Assembly (NCBI GenBank): GCA_027186245.1
Contig: CP114481.1
Coordinates: forward strand, 26,939,501 to 27,003,500
Source: Coriaria nepalensis
Taxonomy: Eukaryota > Streptophyta > Magnoliopsida > Cucurbitales > Coriariaceae
Direction of reading: 5' to 3'
DNA length: 64,000 nt
The first letter of the stretch is position 1. Each line of letters starts with the position of its first letter. A program made the position numbers and the translations under genes. Below the pieces are notes generated by a model. The model did not search any database and had not been told where the DNA came from. It worked only from the letters and a program-made list of their open reading frames with translations. Shown here one piece after another: positions 11,861 to 24,836 of the stretch.

Positions 11861-12694
11861 TAGAATGATTTAATGACTAAAAGAGACGCAATAATATGAA
11901 TTTTAGGCTAAAAAAATGCATAGTTGCTTTCAATAGATCAATTACAAGTTATGCATGAAAGTCGTGTCTTAAATGCAAAAATAGAATTCGTTCGAAGTGC
12001 TTTCAAACAATTTAATGAAATGAAAAGACTCAATGATAAACTTTTTAAGGCTAAAATAATGCATTGTTGTCGTCAATAAATTAATTGCAAGTTATGTAAG
12101 AAAATCATGTTTGAAAGGCGAAAATAGAATTCGTTCAACTTAATTTAGAATGATTTAATGACTGGATGAGACTCAATGACAAGACTTTAAGGCTAAACAA
12201 ATGCATTGTTGCCTTCAATAGATTAACTGCAAGTTATGCACGAAAGACATGTTTAAAGGCCGAATTTCATTCGAAGCGATTTAGAATGATTAAATGACTA
12301 AAAGAGACGCAATAATATGACTTTAAGGCTAAAAAAATGCATAGTTGCCTTCAATAGATCAATTACAAGTTATTCATGAAAGTCGTGTCTTAAATACAAA
12401 AATAGAATTGGTTCGAAGTACTTTCAAACAATTTAATGAAATGAAAAGACTGAATGATATACTTTTTAAGGCTAAAATAATGCATTGTTGTCGTCAATAA
12501 ATTAATTGCAAGTTATGTAAGAAAATCATGTTTGAAAGGCGAAAATAGAATTCGTTCAACTTAATTTAGAATGATTTAATGACTGGATGAGACTTAATGA
12601 CATGACTTTAAGGCTAAACAAATGCATTGTTGCCTTCAAAAGATTAACTGCAAGTTATGCACGAAAGTCATGTTTAAAGGCCGAATTTCGTTCG

Positions 12695-13920
12695 AAGCGA
12701 TTTAGAATGATTTAATGACTAAAAGAGACGCAATAATATGACTTTAAGGCTAAAAAAATGCATAGTTGCCTTCAATAGATCAATTACAAGGTATTCATGA
12801 AAGTCGTGTCTTAAATGCAAAAATATAATTGGTTCGAAGTGCTTTCAAACAATTTAATGAAATGAAAAGACAGAGTGATATACTTTTTAAGGATAAAATA
12901 ATGCATTGTTGTCGTCAATAAATTAATCGCAAGTTATGTAAGAAAATCATGTTCGAAAGGCGAAAATAAAATTCATTCGAGTTATTTTAGTATGATTTAT
13001 TGACTAGAAGGGACTCAGTGACATGACTTTAAGGCTAAACAAATGCATTGTTGCCTTCAATAGATCAACTGCAAGTTATGCACCAAAGTCATGTTTAATG
13101 GCCGAATTTCGTTCGAAGTAATTTAGAATGATTTCATGACTAAAAGAGGTGCAATAATACGACTTTCAGGCTAAAAAGATGCATAGTTGCCTTCAATTGA
13201 TCAATTACAAGTTATGCATGAAAGTCGTGTCCTAAATGCAAAAATAGAATTGGTTCGAAGTGCTTTCAAACAATTTAATGAAATGAAAAAACTGAATGAT
13301 ATACTTTTTAAGGCTAAAATAATACATTGTTGTCGTCAATAAATTAATTGCAAGTTATGTAAGAAAATCATGTTTGAAAGGCGAAAATAGAATTCGTTCA
13401 ACTTAATTTAGAATGATTTAATGACTGGATGAGACTGAATAACAAGACTTTAAGGCTAAACAAATGCATTGTTGCCTTCAATAGATCAACTGCAACTTAT
13501 GCACCAAAGTCATGTTTAATGGCCGAATTTCGTTCGAAGTAATTTAGAATGATTTAATGACTAAAAGAGGTGCAATAATACGACTTTAAGGCTAAAAAAA
13601 TGCATAGTTGCCTTCGATAGATCAATTACAAGTTATGCATGAAAGTCGTGTCTTAAATACAAAAATAGAATTGGTTCGAAGTACTTTCAAACAATTTAAT
13701 GAAATGAAAAGACTGAATGATATACTTTTTAAGGCTAAAATAATGCATTGTTGTCGTCAATAAATTAATTGCAAGTTATGTAAGAAAATCATGTTTGAAA
13801 GGCGAAAATAGAATTCGTTCAACTTAATTTAGAATGATTTAATGACTGGATGAGACTCAATGACAAGACTTTAAGGCTAAACAAATGCATTGTTGCCTTC
13901 AATAGATTAACTGCAAGTTA
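12695..13920. repeat. Three-unit block Q, copy 3 of 3
   Basis: This is the counterpart of copy 1 inside the second S1 segment (+6735 bp). It matches copy 1 at all marker variants, including the GAACGAAAG just beyond the block. Confidence 0.8.
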
Positions 13921-14734
13921 TGAACGAAAGTCATGTTTAAAGGCCGAATTTCGTTCGAAGCGATTTAGAATGATTTAATGACTAAAAGAGACGCAATAAT
14001 ATGACTTTAAGGCTAAAAAAATGCATAGTTGCCTTTAATAGATCAATTACAAGTTATTCATGAAAGTCGTGTCTTAAATGCAAAAATATAATTGGTTCGA
14101 AGTGCTTTCAAACAATTTAATGAAATAAAAAGACAGAATGATATACTTTTTAAGGCTAAAATAATGCATTGTTGTCGTCAATAAATTAATTGCAAGTTAT
14201 GTAAGAAAATCATGTTTGAAAGGCGAAAATAGAATTCGTTCAACTTAATTTAGAATGATTTAATGACTGGATGAGACCCAATGACAAGACTTTAAGGCTA
14301 AACAAATGCATTGTTGCCTTCAATAGATTAACTGCAAGTTATGCACGAAAGTCATGTTTAAAGGCCGAATTTCATTCGAAGCGATTTAGAATGATTAAAT
14401 GACTAAAAGAGACGCAATAATATGACTTTAAGGCTAAAAAAATGCATAGTTGCCTCCAATAGATCAATTACAAGTTATTCATGAAAGTCGTGTCTTAAAT
14501 ACAAAAATAGAATTGGTTCGAAGTACTTTCAAACAATTTAATGAAATGAAAAGACTGAATGATATACTTTTTAAGGCTAAAATAATGCATTGTTGTCGTC
14601 AATAAATTAATTGCAAGTTATGTAAGAAAATCATGTTTGAAAGGCGAAAATAGAATTCGTTCAACTTAATTTAGAATGATTTAATGACTGGATGAGACCC
14701 AATGACAAGACTTTAAGGCTAAACAAATGCATTG

Positions 14735-15290
14735 TTGCCTTCAATAGATTAACTGCAAGTTATGCACGAAAGTCATGTTTAAAGGCCGAATTTCGTTCGA
14801 AGCGATTTAGAATGATTTAATGACTAAAAGAGACGCAATAATATGAATTTATGCTAAAAAAATGCATAGTCTCCTTCAATAGATCAGTTACAAGTTATTC
14901 ACGAAAGTCGTGTCCTAAATGCAAAAATATAATTGGTTCGAAGTGCTTTGAAACAATTTAATGAAATGAAAAGACTGAATGATATACTTTTTAAGGCTAA
15001 AATAATGCATTGTTGTCGTCAATAAATTAATTGCATGTGATGTAAGAAAATCATGTTTGAAGGGCGAAAATAAAATTCATTCGAATTAATTTAGTATGAT
15101 TTATTGACTAGAAGAGACTCTGTGACATGACTTTAAGGCTAAACAAATGCATTGTTCCCTCCAATAGATCAACTGCAAGTTATGCACGAACGTCATGTTT
15201 AAAGGCCGAATTTCGTTGGAAGTATTTTAGAATGATTTAATGACTAAAAGAGGCGCAATAATATGACTTTAAGGCTAAAAAAATGCATAG
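14735..15290. repeat. Block P, copy 4, part of the second 5.1-kb segment
   Basis: This is the counterpart of copy 3 at +6735 bp and shares its 1-bp deletion and GATCAGTTAC variant. It retains GACTCTGTGACATG and CACGAACGTC where copy 3 has changed, so copy 3 took on these changes after the two separated. Confidence 0.85.
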
Positions 15291-16789
15291 TTGCTTTCAA
15301 TAGATCAATTACAAGTTATGCATGAAAGTCGTGTCTTAAATGCAAAAATAGAATTCGTTCGAAGTGCTTTCAAACAATTTAATGAAATGAAAAGACTCAA
15401 TGATAAACTTTTTAGGGCTAAAATAATGCATTGTTGTCGTCAATAAATTAATTGCAAGTTATGTAAGAAAATCATGTTTGAAAGGCGAAAATGGAATTCG
15501 TTCAACTTAATTTGGAATGATTTAATGACGGGATGAGACTCAATGACATGACTTTAAGGCTAAACAAATGCATGGTTGCCTTCAATAGATCAACTGCAAG
15601 TTATGCACGAAAGTCATGTTTAAAGGCCGAATTTCATTCGAAGCGATTTAAAATGATTTAATGACTAAAAGAGACGCAATAATATGACTTTAAGGCTAAA
15701 AAAATGCATAGTTGCCTTTAATAGATCAATTACAAGTTATTCATGAAAGTCGTGTCTTAAATGCAAAAATATAATTGGTTCGAAGTGCTTTCAAACAATT
15801 TAATGAAATAAAAAGACAGAATGATATACTTTTTAAGGCTAAAATAATGCATTGTTGTCGTCAATAAATTAATTGCAAGTTATGTAAGAAAATCATGTTT
15901 GAAAGGCGAAAATAGAATTCGTTCAACTTAATTTAGAATGATTTAATGACTGGATGAAACTCAATGACATGACTTTAAGGCTAAACAAATGCATTGTTGC
16001 CTTCAATAGATTAACTGCAAGTTATGCACGAAAGTCATGTTTAAAGGCCGAATTTCGTTCGAAGCGATTTAGAATGATTTAATGACTAAAAGAGACGCAA
16101 TAATATGACTTTAAGGCTAAAAAAATGCATAGTTGCCTTCAATAGATCAATTACAAGTTATTCATGAAAGTCGTGTCTTAAATGCAAAAATATAATTGGT
16201 TCGAAGTGCTTTCAAACAATTTAATGAAATGAAAAGACTGAATGATATACTTTTTAAGGATAAAATAATGCATTGTTGTCGTCAATAAATTAATTGCAAG
16301 TTATGTAAGAAAATCATGTTTGAAAGGCGAAAATACAATTCGTTCAACTTAATTTAGAATGATTTAATGACTGGATGAGACTCAATGACATGACTTTAAG
16401 GCTAAACAAATGCATTGTTGCCTTCAATAGATTAACTGCAAGTTATGCACGAAAGTCATGTTTAAAGGCCGAATTTCGTTCGAAGCTGTTTAGAATGATT
16501 TAATGACTAAAAGAGACGCAATAATATGAATTTTAGGCTAAAAAAATGCATAGTTGCCTTCAATAGATCAATTACAAGTTATGCATGAAAGTCGTGTCTG
16601 AAATACAAAAATAGAATTGGTTCGAAGTACTTTCAAACAATTTAATGAAATGAAAAGACTGAATGATATACTTTTTAAGGCTAAAATAATGCATTGTTGT
16701 CGTCCATAAATTAATTGCAAGTTATGTAAGAAAATCATGTTTGAAAGGCGAAAATAGAATTCGGTCAACTTAATTTAGAATGATTTAAT

Positions 16790-17540
16790 GACTGGATTGA
16801 GACTCCATGACAAGACTTTAAGGCTAAACAAATGCATTGTTGCCTTCAATAGATGAACTGCAAGTTATGCACAAAAGTCATGTTTAAAGGCCGAATTTCG
16901 TTCGAAGCGATTTAGAATGATTTAATGACTAAAAGAGACGCAATAATATGAATTTTAGGCTAAAAAAATGCATAGTTGCCTTCAATAGATCAATTACAAG
17001 TTATCATGATAGTCGTGTCTTAAATGCAAAAATATAATTGGTTCGAAGTGCTTTCAAACAATTTAATGAAATGAAAAGACAGAATGATATACTTTTTAAG
17101 GCTAAAATAATGCATTGTTGTCGTCAATAAATTAATTGCAAGTTATGTAAGAAAATCATGTTTGAAAGGCGAAAATAGAATTCGTTCAACTTAATTTAGA
17201 ATGATTTAATGACTGGATGAGCCTCAATGACATGACTTTAAGGCTAAACAAATGCATTGTTGCCTTCAATAGATTAACTGCAAGTTATGCACGAAAGTCA
17301 TGTTTAAAGGCCGAATTTCGTTCGAAGCGATTTAGAATGATTTAATGACTAAAAGAGACGCAATAATATGACTTTAAGGCTAAAAAAATGCATAGTTGCC
17401 TTCAATAGATCAATTACAAGTTATTCATGAAAGTCGTGTCTTAAATGCAAAAATATAATTGGTTCGAAGTGCCTTCAAACAATTTAATGATTGAAAAGAC
17501 TGAGTGATATGCTTTTTAATGCTAAAATAATGCATTGTTG
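16790..17540. repeat. Locally degenerate units with three indels in about 700 bp
   Basis: Here an extra T (CTGGATTGAG, 16796), a lost T (TTATCATGATAG, 17003), one lost base in TTTAATGATTGAAAAG (about 17489) and substitutions GTGCCTTCAAAC, GAGTGATATGC and TTTTTAATGC occur close together. Elsewhere there is typically one indel in several kb. The stretch covers the end of the second S1 segment. Confidence 0.7.
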
Positions 17541-17735
17541 TCGTCAATAAATTAATTGCAAGTTATGTAAGAAAATCATGTTTGAAAGGCGAAAATAGAA
17601 TTCGTTCAACTTAATTTAGAATGATTAAATGACTGGATGAGACTCAATGACATGACTTTAAGGCTAAACAAATGCATTGTTGCCTTCAATAGATTAACTG
17701 CAAGTTATGCACGAAAGTCATGTTTAAAGGCCGAA

Positions 17736-17752
17736 TTTCGTTCGAAGCGGTT
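17736..17752 (+). other. CENP-B-box-like motif, best-matching form
   Basis: This A monomer carries the GAAGCGGTTTAG form, 8 of 9 conserved CENP-B box positions, just after the second S1 segment. In that segment the corresponding site has decayed to GAAGCTGTTTAG (16480-16491). Confidence 0.35.
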
Positions 17753-18079
17753 TAGAATGATTTAATGACTAAAAGAGACGCAATAATATGAATTTTAGGC
17801 TAAAAAAATGCATAGTTGCCTTCAATAGATCAATTACAAGTTATTCATGAAAGTCGTGTCTTAAATGCAAAAATATAATTGGTTCGAAGTGCTTTCAAAC
17901 AATTTAATGAAATGAAAAGATAGAATGATATACTTTTTAAGGCTAAAATAATGCATTGTTGTCGTCAATAAATTAATTGCAAGTTATGTAAGAAAATCAT
18001 GTTTGAAAGGCGAAAATAGAATTCGTTCAACTTAATTTAGAATGATTTAATGACTGGATGAAACTCAATGACATGACTT

Positions 18080-19460
18080 TAAGGCTAAACAAATGCATTG
18101 TTGCCTTCAATAGATTAACTGCAAGTTATGCACGAAAGTCATGTTTAAAGGCCGAATTTCGTTCGAAGCGATTTAGAATGATTTAATGACTAAAAGAGAC
18201 GCAATAATATGACTTTAAGGCTAAAAAAATGCATAGTTGCCTTCAATAGATCAATTACAAGTTATTCATGAAAGTCGTGTCTTAAATGCAAAAATATAAT
18301 TGGTTCGAAGTGCTTTCAAACAATTTCATGAAATGAAAAGACTGAATGATATACTTTTTAAGGATAAAATAATGCATTGTTGTCGTCAATAAATTAATTG
18401 CAAGTTATGTACGAAAATCATGTTTGAAAGGCGAAAATAGAATTCGTTCAACTTAATTAAGAATGATTTAATGACTGGATGAGACTCAATGACAAGACTT
18501 TAAGGCTAAACAAATGCATTGTTGCCTTCAATAGATTAACTGCAAGTTATGCACGAAAGTCATGTTTAATGGCCGAATTTCATTCGAAGCGATTTAGAAT
18601 GATTAAATGACTAAAAGAGACGCAATAATATGACTTTAAGGCTAAAAAAATGCATAGTTGCCTTCAATAGATCAATTACAAGTTATTCATGAAAGTCGTG
18701 TCTTAAATACAAAAATAGAATTGGTTCGAAGTACTTTCAAACAATTTAATGAAATGAAAAGACTGAATGATATACTTTTTAAGGCTAAAATAATGCATTG
18801 TTGTCGTCAATAAATTAATTGCAAGTTATGTAAGAAAATCATGTTTGAAAGGCGAAAATAGAATTCGTTCAACTTAATTTAGAATGATTTAATGACTGGA
18901 TGAGACTCAATGACATGACTTTAAGGCTAAACAAATGCATTGTTGCCTTCAATAGATTAACTGCAAGTTATGCACGAAAGTCATGTTTAAAGGCCGAATT
19001 TCGTTCGAAGCGATTTAGAATGATTTAATGACTAAAAGAGACGCAATAATATGACTTTAAGGCTAAAAAAATGCATAGTTGCCTTCAATAGATCAATTAC
19101 AAGTTATTCATGAAAGTCGTGTCTTAAATGCAAAAATATAATTGGTTTCAAGTGCTTTCAAACAATTTAATGAAATGAAAAGACTGAATGATATACTTTT
19201 TAAGGCTAAAATAATGCATTGTTGTCGTCAATAAATTAATTGCATGTTATGTAAGAAAATCATGTTTGAAGGGCGAAAATAAAATTCATTCGAGTTATTT
19301 TAGTATGATTTATTGACTAGAAGAGACTCAGTGACATGACTTTAAGGCTAAACAAATGCAGTGTTGCCTTCAATAGATCAACTGCAAGTTATGCACCAAA
19401 GTCATGTTTAATGGCCGAATATCGTTCGAAGTAATTTAGAATGATTTAATGACTAAAAGA
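18080..19460. repeat. Segmental duplication S3, first copy
   Basis: Markers CAATTTCATGAAATG (near 18321), TTAATTAAGAATG (near 18453), TTGGTTTCAAGTGC (near 19142) and the C2 at 19222 recur 3789 bp (9 units) downstream in the same order. A private change is TATCGTTCGAAG in the A2 at its end. Edges are approximate. Confidence 0.75.
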
Positions 19461-19840
19461 GGTGCAATAATACGACTTTAAGGCTAAAAAGATGCATAGT
19501 TGCCTTCAATTGATCAATTACAAGTTATGCATGAAAGTCGTGTCCTAAATGCAAAAATAGAATTGGTTCGAAGTGCTTTCAAACAATTTAATGAAATGAA
19601 AAAACTGAATGATATACTTTTTAAGGCTAAAATAATACATTGTTGTCGTCAATAAATTAATTGCAAGTTGTGTAAGAAAATCATGTTTGAAAGGCGAAAA
19701 TAGAATTCGTTCAACTTAATTTAGAATGATTTAATGACTGGATGAGACTGAATAACAAGACTTTAAGGCTAAACAAATGCATTGTTGCCTTCAATAGATT
19801 AACTGCAAGTTATGCACGAAAGTCATGTTTAAAGGCCGAA

Positions 19841-19857
19841 TTTCGTTCGAAGCGGTT
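19841..19857 (+). other. CENP-B-box-like motif, best-matching form
   Basis: This is the fourth A monomer with the GAAGCGGTTTAG form. It lies directly before the one-unit tandem duplication at 19912, but the duplicated units carry the 7-of-9 form. Confidence 0.35.
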
Positions 19858-19911
19858 TAGAATGATTTAATGACTAAAAGAGACGCAATAATATGAATTT
19901 TAGGCTAAAAA

Positions 19912-20332
19912 AATGCATAGTTGCCTTCAATAGATCAATTACAAGTTATGCATGAAAGTCGTGTCTGAAATACAAAAATAGAATTGGTTCGAAGTACTTT
20001 CAAACAATTTAATGAAATGAAAAGACTGAATGATATACTTTTTAAGGCTAAAATAATGCATTGTTGTCGTCCATAAATTAATTGCAAGTTATGTAAGAAA
20101 ATCATGTTTGAAAGGCGAAAATAGAATTCGTTCAACTTAATTTAGAATGATTTAATGACTGGATGAGACTCAATGACATGACTTTAAGGCTAAACAAATG
20201 CATTGTTGCCTTCAAAAGATTAACTGCAAGTTATGCACGAAAGTCATCTTTAAAGGCCGAATTTCGTTCGAAGCGATTTAGAATGATTTAATGACTAAAA
20301 GAGACGCAATAATATGACTTTAAGGCTAAAAA
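19912..20332. repeat. One-unit tandem duplication, first copy
   Basis: This B-C-A unit has CTGAAATACAAAAATAG, GTCCATAAATT and, in its A, CCTTCAAAAGATTAACTG with GTCATCTTTAAAGG. The following 421 bp repeat all four rare variants, so one unit was copied next to itself. Confidence 0.8.
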
Positions 20333-20753
20333 AATGCATAGTTGCCTTCAATAGATCAATTACAAGTTATGCATGAAAGTCGTGTCTGAAATACAAAAAT
20401 AGAATTGGTTCGAAGTACTTTCAAACAATTTAATGAAATGAAAAGACTGAATGATATACTTTTTAAGGCTAAAATAATGCATTGTTGTCGTCCATAAATT
20501 AATTGCAAGTTATGTAAGAAAATCATGTTTGAAAGGCGAAAATAGAATTCGTTCAACTTAATTTAGAATGATTTAATGACTGGATGAGACTCAATGACAT
20601 GACTTTAAGGCTAAACAAATGCATTGTTGCCTTCAAAAGATTAACTGCAAGTTATGCACGAAAGTCATCTTTAAAGGCCGAATTTCGTTCGAAGCGATTT
20701 AGAATGATTTAATGACTAAAAGAGACGCAATAATATGACTTTAAGGCTAAAAA
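20333..20753. repeat. One-unit tandem duplication, second copy
   Basis: This copy matches the preceding 421 bp at all rare positions; I found no differences by eye. It is followed at once by a block-Q-like unit (AAGGTATTC, CGTATCTTAAATG). Confidence 0.8.
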
Positions 20754-21890
20754 AATGCATAGTTGCCTTCAATAGATCAATTACAAGGTATTCATGAAAG
20801 TCGTATCTTAAATGCAAAAATATAATTGGTTCGAAGTGCTTTCAAACAATTTAATGAAATGAAAAGACAGAGTGATATACTTTTTAAGGATAAAATAATG
20901 CATTGTTGTCGTCAATAAATTAATCGCAAGTTATGTAAGAAAATCATGTTTGAAAGGCGAAAATAGAATTCATTCGAGTTATTTTAGTATGATTTATTGA
21001 CTAGAAGAGACTCAGTGACATGACTTTAAGGCTAAACAAATGCATTGTTGCCTTCAATAGATCAACTGCAAGTTATGCACCAAAGTCATGTTTAATGGCC
21101 GAATTTCGTTCGAAGTAATTTAGAATGATTTCATGACTAAAAGAGGTGCAATAATACGACTTTAAGGCTAAAAAGATGCATAGTTGCCTTCAATTGATCA
21201 ATTACAAGTTATGCATGAAAGTCGTGTCCTAAATGCAAAAATAGAATTGGTTCGAAGTGCTTTCAAACAATTTAATGAAATGAAAAAACTGAATGATATA
21301 CTTTTTAAGGCTAAAACAATACATTGTTGTCGTCAATAAATTAATTGCAAGTTATGTAAGAAAATCATGTTTGAAAGGCGAAAATAGAATTCGTTCAACT
21401 TAATTTAGAATGATTTAATGACTGGATGAGACTGAATAACAAGACTTTAAGGCTAAACAAATGCATTGTTGCCTTCAATAGATCAACTGCAAGTTATGCA
21501 CCAAAGTCATGTTTAATGGCCGAATTTCGTTCGAAGTAATTTAGAATGATTTAATGACTAGAAGAGGTGCAATAATACGACTTTAAGGCTAAAAAAATGC
21601 ATAGTTGCCTTCAATAGATCAATTACAAGTTATGCATGAAAGTCGTGTCTTAAATACAAAAATAGAATTGGTTCGAAGTACTTTCAAACAATTTAATGAA
21701 ATGAAAAGACTGAATGATATACTTTTTAAGGCTAAAATAATGCATTGTTGTCGTCAATAAATTAATTGCAAGTTATGTAAGAAAATCATGTTTGAAAGGC
21801 GAAAATAGAATTCGTTCAACTTAATTTAGAATGATTTTATGACTGGATGAGACTCAATGACAAGACTTTAAGGCTAAACAAATGCATTGT
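20740..21890. repeat. Segmental duplication S4, first copy (about 2.7 units)
   Basis: Markers AAGGTATTCATG with CGTATCTTAAATG, a C2 that has kept its EcoRI site, A2 with TTTCATGACTAAAAG, and GACTGAATAACAAG recur at +5053 bp (12 units plus the 1 bp gained near 24958). It resembles block Q but lacks Q's GAAGGGACTC and TTTCAGGC. Confidence 0.75.
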
Positions 21891-23250
21891 TGCCTTCAAT
21901 AGATTAACTGCAAGTTATGCACGAAAGTCATGTTTAAAGGCCGAATTTCGTTCGAAGCGATTTAGAATGATTTAATGACTAAAAGAGACGCAATAATATG
22001 ACTTTAAGGCTAAAAAAATGCATAGTTGCCTTCAATAGATCAATTACAAGTTATTCATGAAAATCGTGTCTTAAATGCAAAAATATAATTGGTTCGAAGT
22101 GCTTTCAAACAATTTCATGAAATGAAAAGACTGAATGATATACTTTTTAAGGATAAAATAATGCATTGTTGTCGTCAATTAATTAATTGCAAGTTATGTA
22201 AGAAAATCATGTTTGAAAGGCGAAAATAGAATTCGTTCAACTTAATTAAGAATGATTTAATGACTGGATGAGACTCAATGACAAGACTTTAAGGCTAAAC
22301 AAATGCATTGTTGCCTTCAATAGATTAACTGCAAGTTATGCACGAAAGTCATGTTTAAAGGCCGAATTTCATTCGAAGCGATTTAGAATGATTAAATGAC
22401 TAAAAGAGACGCAATAATATGACTTTAAGGCTAAAAAAATGCATAGTTGCCTGCAATAGATCAATTACAAGTTATTCATGAAAGTCGTGTCTTAAATACA
22501 AAAATAGAATTGGTTCGAAGTACTTTCAAACAATTTAATGAAATGAAAAGACTGAATGATATACTTTTTAAGGCTAAAATAATGCATTGTTGTCGTCAAT
22601 AAATTAATTGCAAGTTATGTAAGAAAATCATGTTTGAAAGGCGAAAATAGAATTCGTTCAACTTAATTTAGAATGATTTAATGACTGGATGAGACTCAAT
22701 GACATGACTTTAAGGCTAAACAAATGCATTGTTGCCTTCAATAGATTAACTGCAAGTTATGCACGAAAGTCATGTTTAAAGGCCGAATTTCGTTCGGAGC
22801 GATTTAGAATGATTTAATGACTAAAAGAGACGCAATAATATGACTTTAAGGCTAAAAAAATGCATAGTTGCCTTCAATAGATCAATTACAAGTTATTCAT
22901 GAAAGTCGTGTCTTAAATGCAAAAATATAATTGGTTTCAAGTGCTTTCAAACAATTTAATGAAATGAAAAGACTGAATGATATACTTTTTAAGGCTAAAA
23001 TAATGCATTGTTGTCGTTAATAAATTAATTGCATGTTATGTAAGAAAATCATGTTTGAAGGGCGAAAATAAAATTCATTCGAGTTATTTTAGTATGATTT
23101 ATTGACTAGAAGAGACTCAGTGACATGACTTTAAGGCTAAACAAATGCATTGTTGCCTTCAATAGATCAACTGCAAGTTATGCACCAAAGTCATGTTTAA
23201 TGGCCGAATTTCGTTCGAAGTAATTTAGAATGATTTCATGACTAAAAGAG
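21870..23250. repeat. Segmental duplication S3, second copy
   Basis: This is the counterpart of the 18.08-19.46 kb stretch at +3789 bp. Private changes include GAAAATCGTG (near 22069), CGTCAATTAATTAATT (near 22174), TTGCCTGCAATAG (near 22447) and TTCGGAGCG (near 22794). Confidence 0.75.
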
Positions 23251-24130
23251 GTGCCATAATACGACTTTAAGGCTAAAAAAATGCATAGTTGCCTTCGATA
23301 GATCAATTACAAGTTATGCATGAAAGTCGTGTCTTAAATACAAAAATAGAATTGGTTCGAAGTACTTTCAAACAATTTAATGAAATGAAAAGACTGAATG
23401 ATATACTTTTTAAGGCTAAAATAATGCATTGTTGTCGTCAATAAATTAATTGCAAGTTATGTAAGAAAATCATGTTTGAAAGGCGAAAATAGAATTCGTT
23501 CAACTTAATTTAGAATGATTTAATGACTGGATGAGACTCAATGACAAGACTTTAAGGCTAAACAAATGCATTGTTGCCTTCAATAGATTAACTGCAAGTT
23601 ATGAACGAAAGTCATGTTTAAAGGCCGAATTTCGTTCGAAGCGATTTAGAATGATTTAATGACTAAAAGAGACGCAATAATATGAATTTTAGGCTAAAAA
23701 AATGCATAGTTGCCTTCAATAGATCAATTACAAGTTATGCATGAAAGTCGTGTCTTAAATACAAAAATAGAATTGGTTCGAAGTACTTTTAAACAATTTA
23801 ATGAAATGAAAAGACTGAATGATATACTTTTTAAGGCTAAAATAATGCATTGTTGTCGTCAATAAATTAATTGCAAGTTATGTAAGAAAATCATGTTTGA
23901 AAGGCGAAAATAGAATTCGTTCAACTTAATTTAGAATGATTTAATGACTGGATGAGACTCAATGACAAGACTTTAAGGCTAAACAAATGCACTATTTCCT
24001 TCAATAGATTAACTGCAAGTTATGCACGAAAGTCATGTTTAAAGGCCGAATTTCGTTCGAAGCGATTTAGAATGATTTAATGACTAAAAGAGACGCAATA
24101 ATATGACTTTAAGGCTAAAAAAATGCATAG

Positions 24131-24836
24131 TTGCCTTCAATAGATCAATTACAAGTTATTCATGAAAGTCGTGTCTTAAATGCAAAAATATAATTGGCTC
24201 GAAGTGCTTTCAAACAATTTAATGAATTGAAAAGACTGAATGATATACTTTTTAAGGATAAAATAATGCATTGTTGTCGTCAATAAATTAATTGCAAGTT
24301 ATGTAAGAAAATCATGTTTGAAAGGCGAAAATAGAATTCGTTCAACTTAATTTAGAATGATTTAATGACTGGATGAGACTCAATGACAAGACTTTAAGGC
24401 TAAACGAATGCATTGTTGCCTTCAATAGATTAACTGCAAGTTATGCACGAAAGTCATGTTTAAAAGCCGAAGTTCATTCGAAGCGATTTAGAATGATTTA
24501 ATGACTAAAAGAGACGCAATAATATGAATTTTAGGCTAAAAAAATGCATAGTTGCCTTCAATATATCAATTACAAGTTATGCATGAAAGTCGTGTCTTAA
24601 ATACAAAAATAGAATTGGTTCGAAGTACTTTCAAACAATTTAATGAAATGAAAAGACTGAATGATATACTTTTTAAGGCTAAAGTAATGCATTGTTGTCG
24701 TCAATAAATTAATTGCAAGTTATGTAAGAAAATCATGTTTGAAAGGCGAAAATAGAATTCATTCAACTTAATTTAGAATGATTTAATGACTGGATGAGAC
24801 TCAATGACAAGACTTTAAGGCTAAACAAATGCATTG
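24131..24836. repeat. Block R, copy 1 (B-C-A-B-C, 706 bp)
   Basis: The block has a B with TTGGCTCGAAG and TTAATGAATTGAAAAG, a C1, an A with TTTAAAAGCCGAAGTTCATT, a B with CAATATATCAATT and a C with GAATTCATTCAAC. These rare variants recur together twice more. The preceding A reads GCACTATTTCCTTC. Confidence 0.8.

Larger units (their letters stand above)
12091..17215. repeat. Segmental duplication S1, second copy (about 12 units, 5.1 kb)
   Basis: This copy repeats the first S1 segment with offset 6735 bp. It keeps the same order of rare variants, including the four in 200 bp that open a 66-codon frame at both places. It contains its own new changes near the right end: an extra T in CTGGATTGAG (16796), a lost T in TTATCATGATAG (17003), and GAAGCTGTTTAG (16484) where copy 1 has GAAGCGGTTTAG. 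Confidence 0.85.

Noticed and set aside
5356..17215. Dismissing the repeated segments as pure assembly artefact
   Set aside because: The copies differ by real-looking scattered substitutions and by separate indels, so they are probably genuine; only long reads across the region can settle this.
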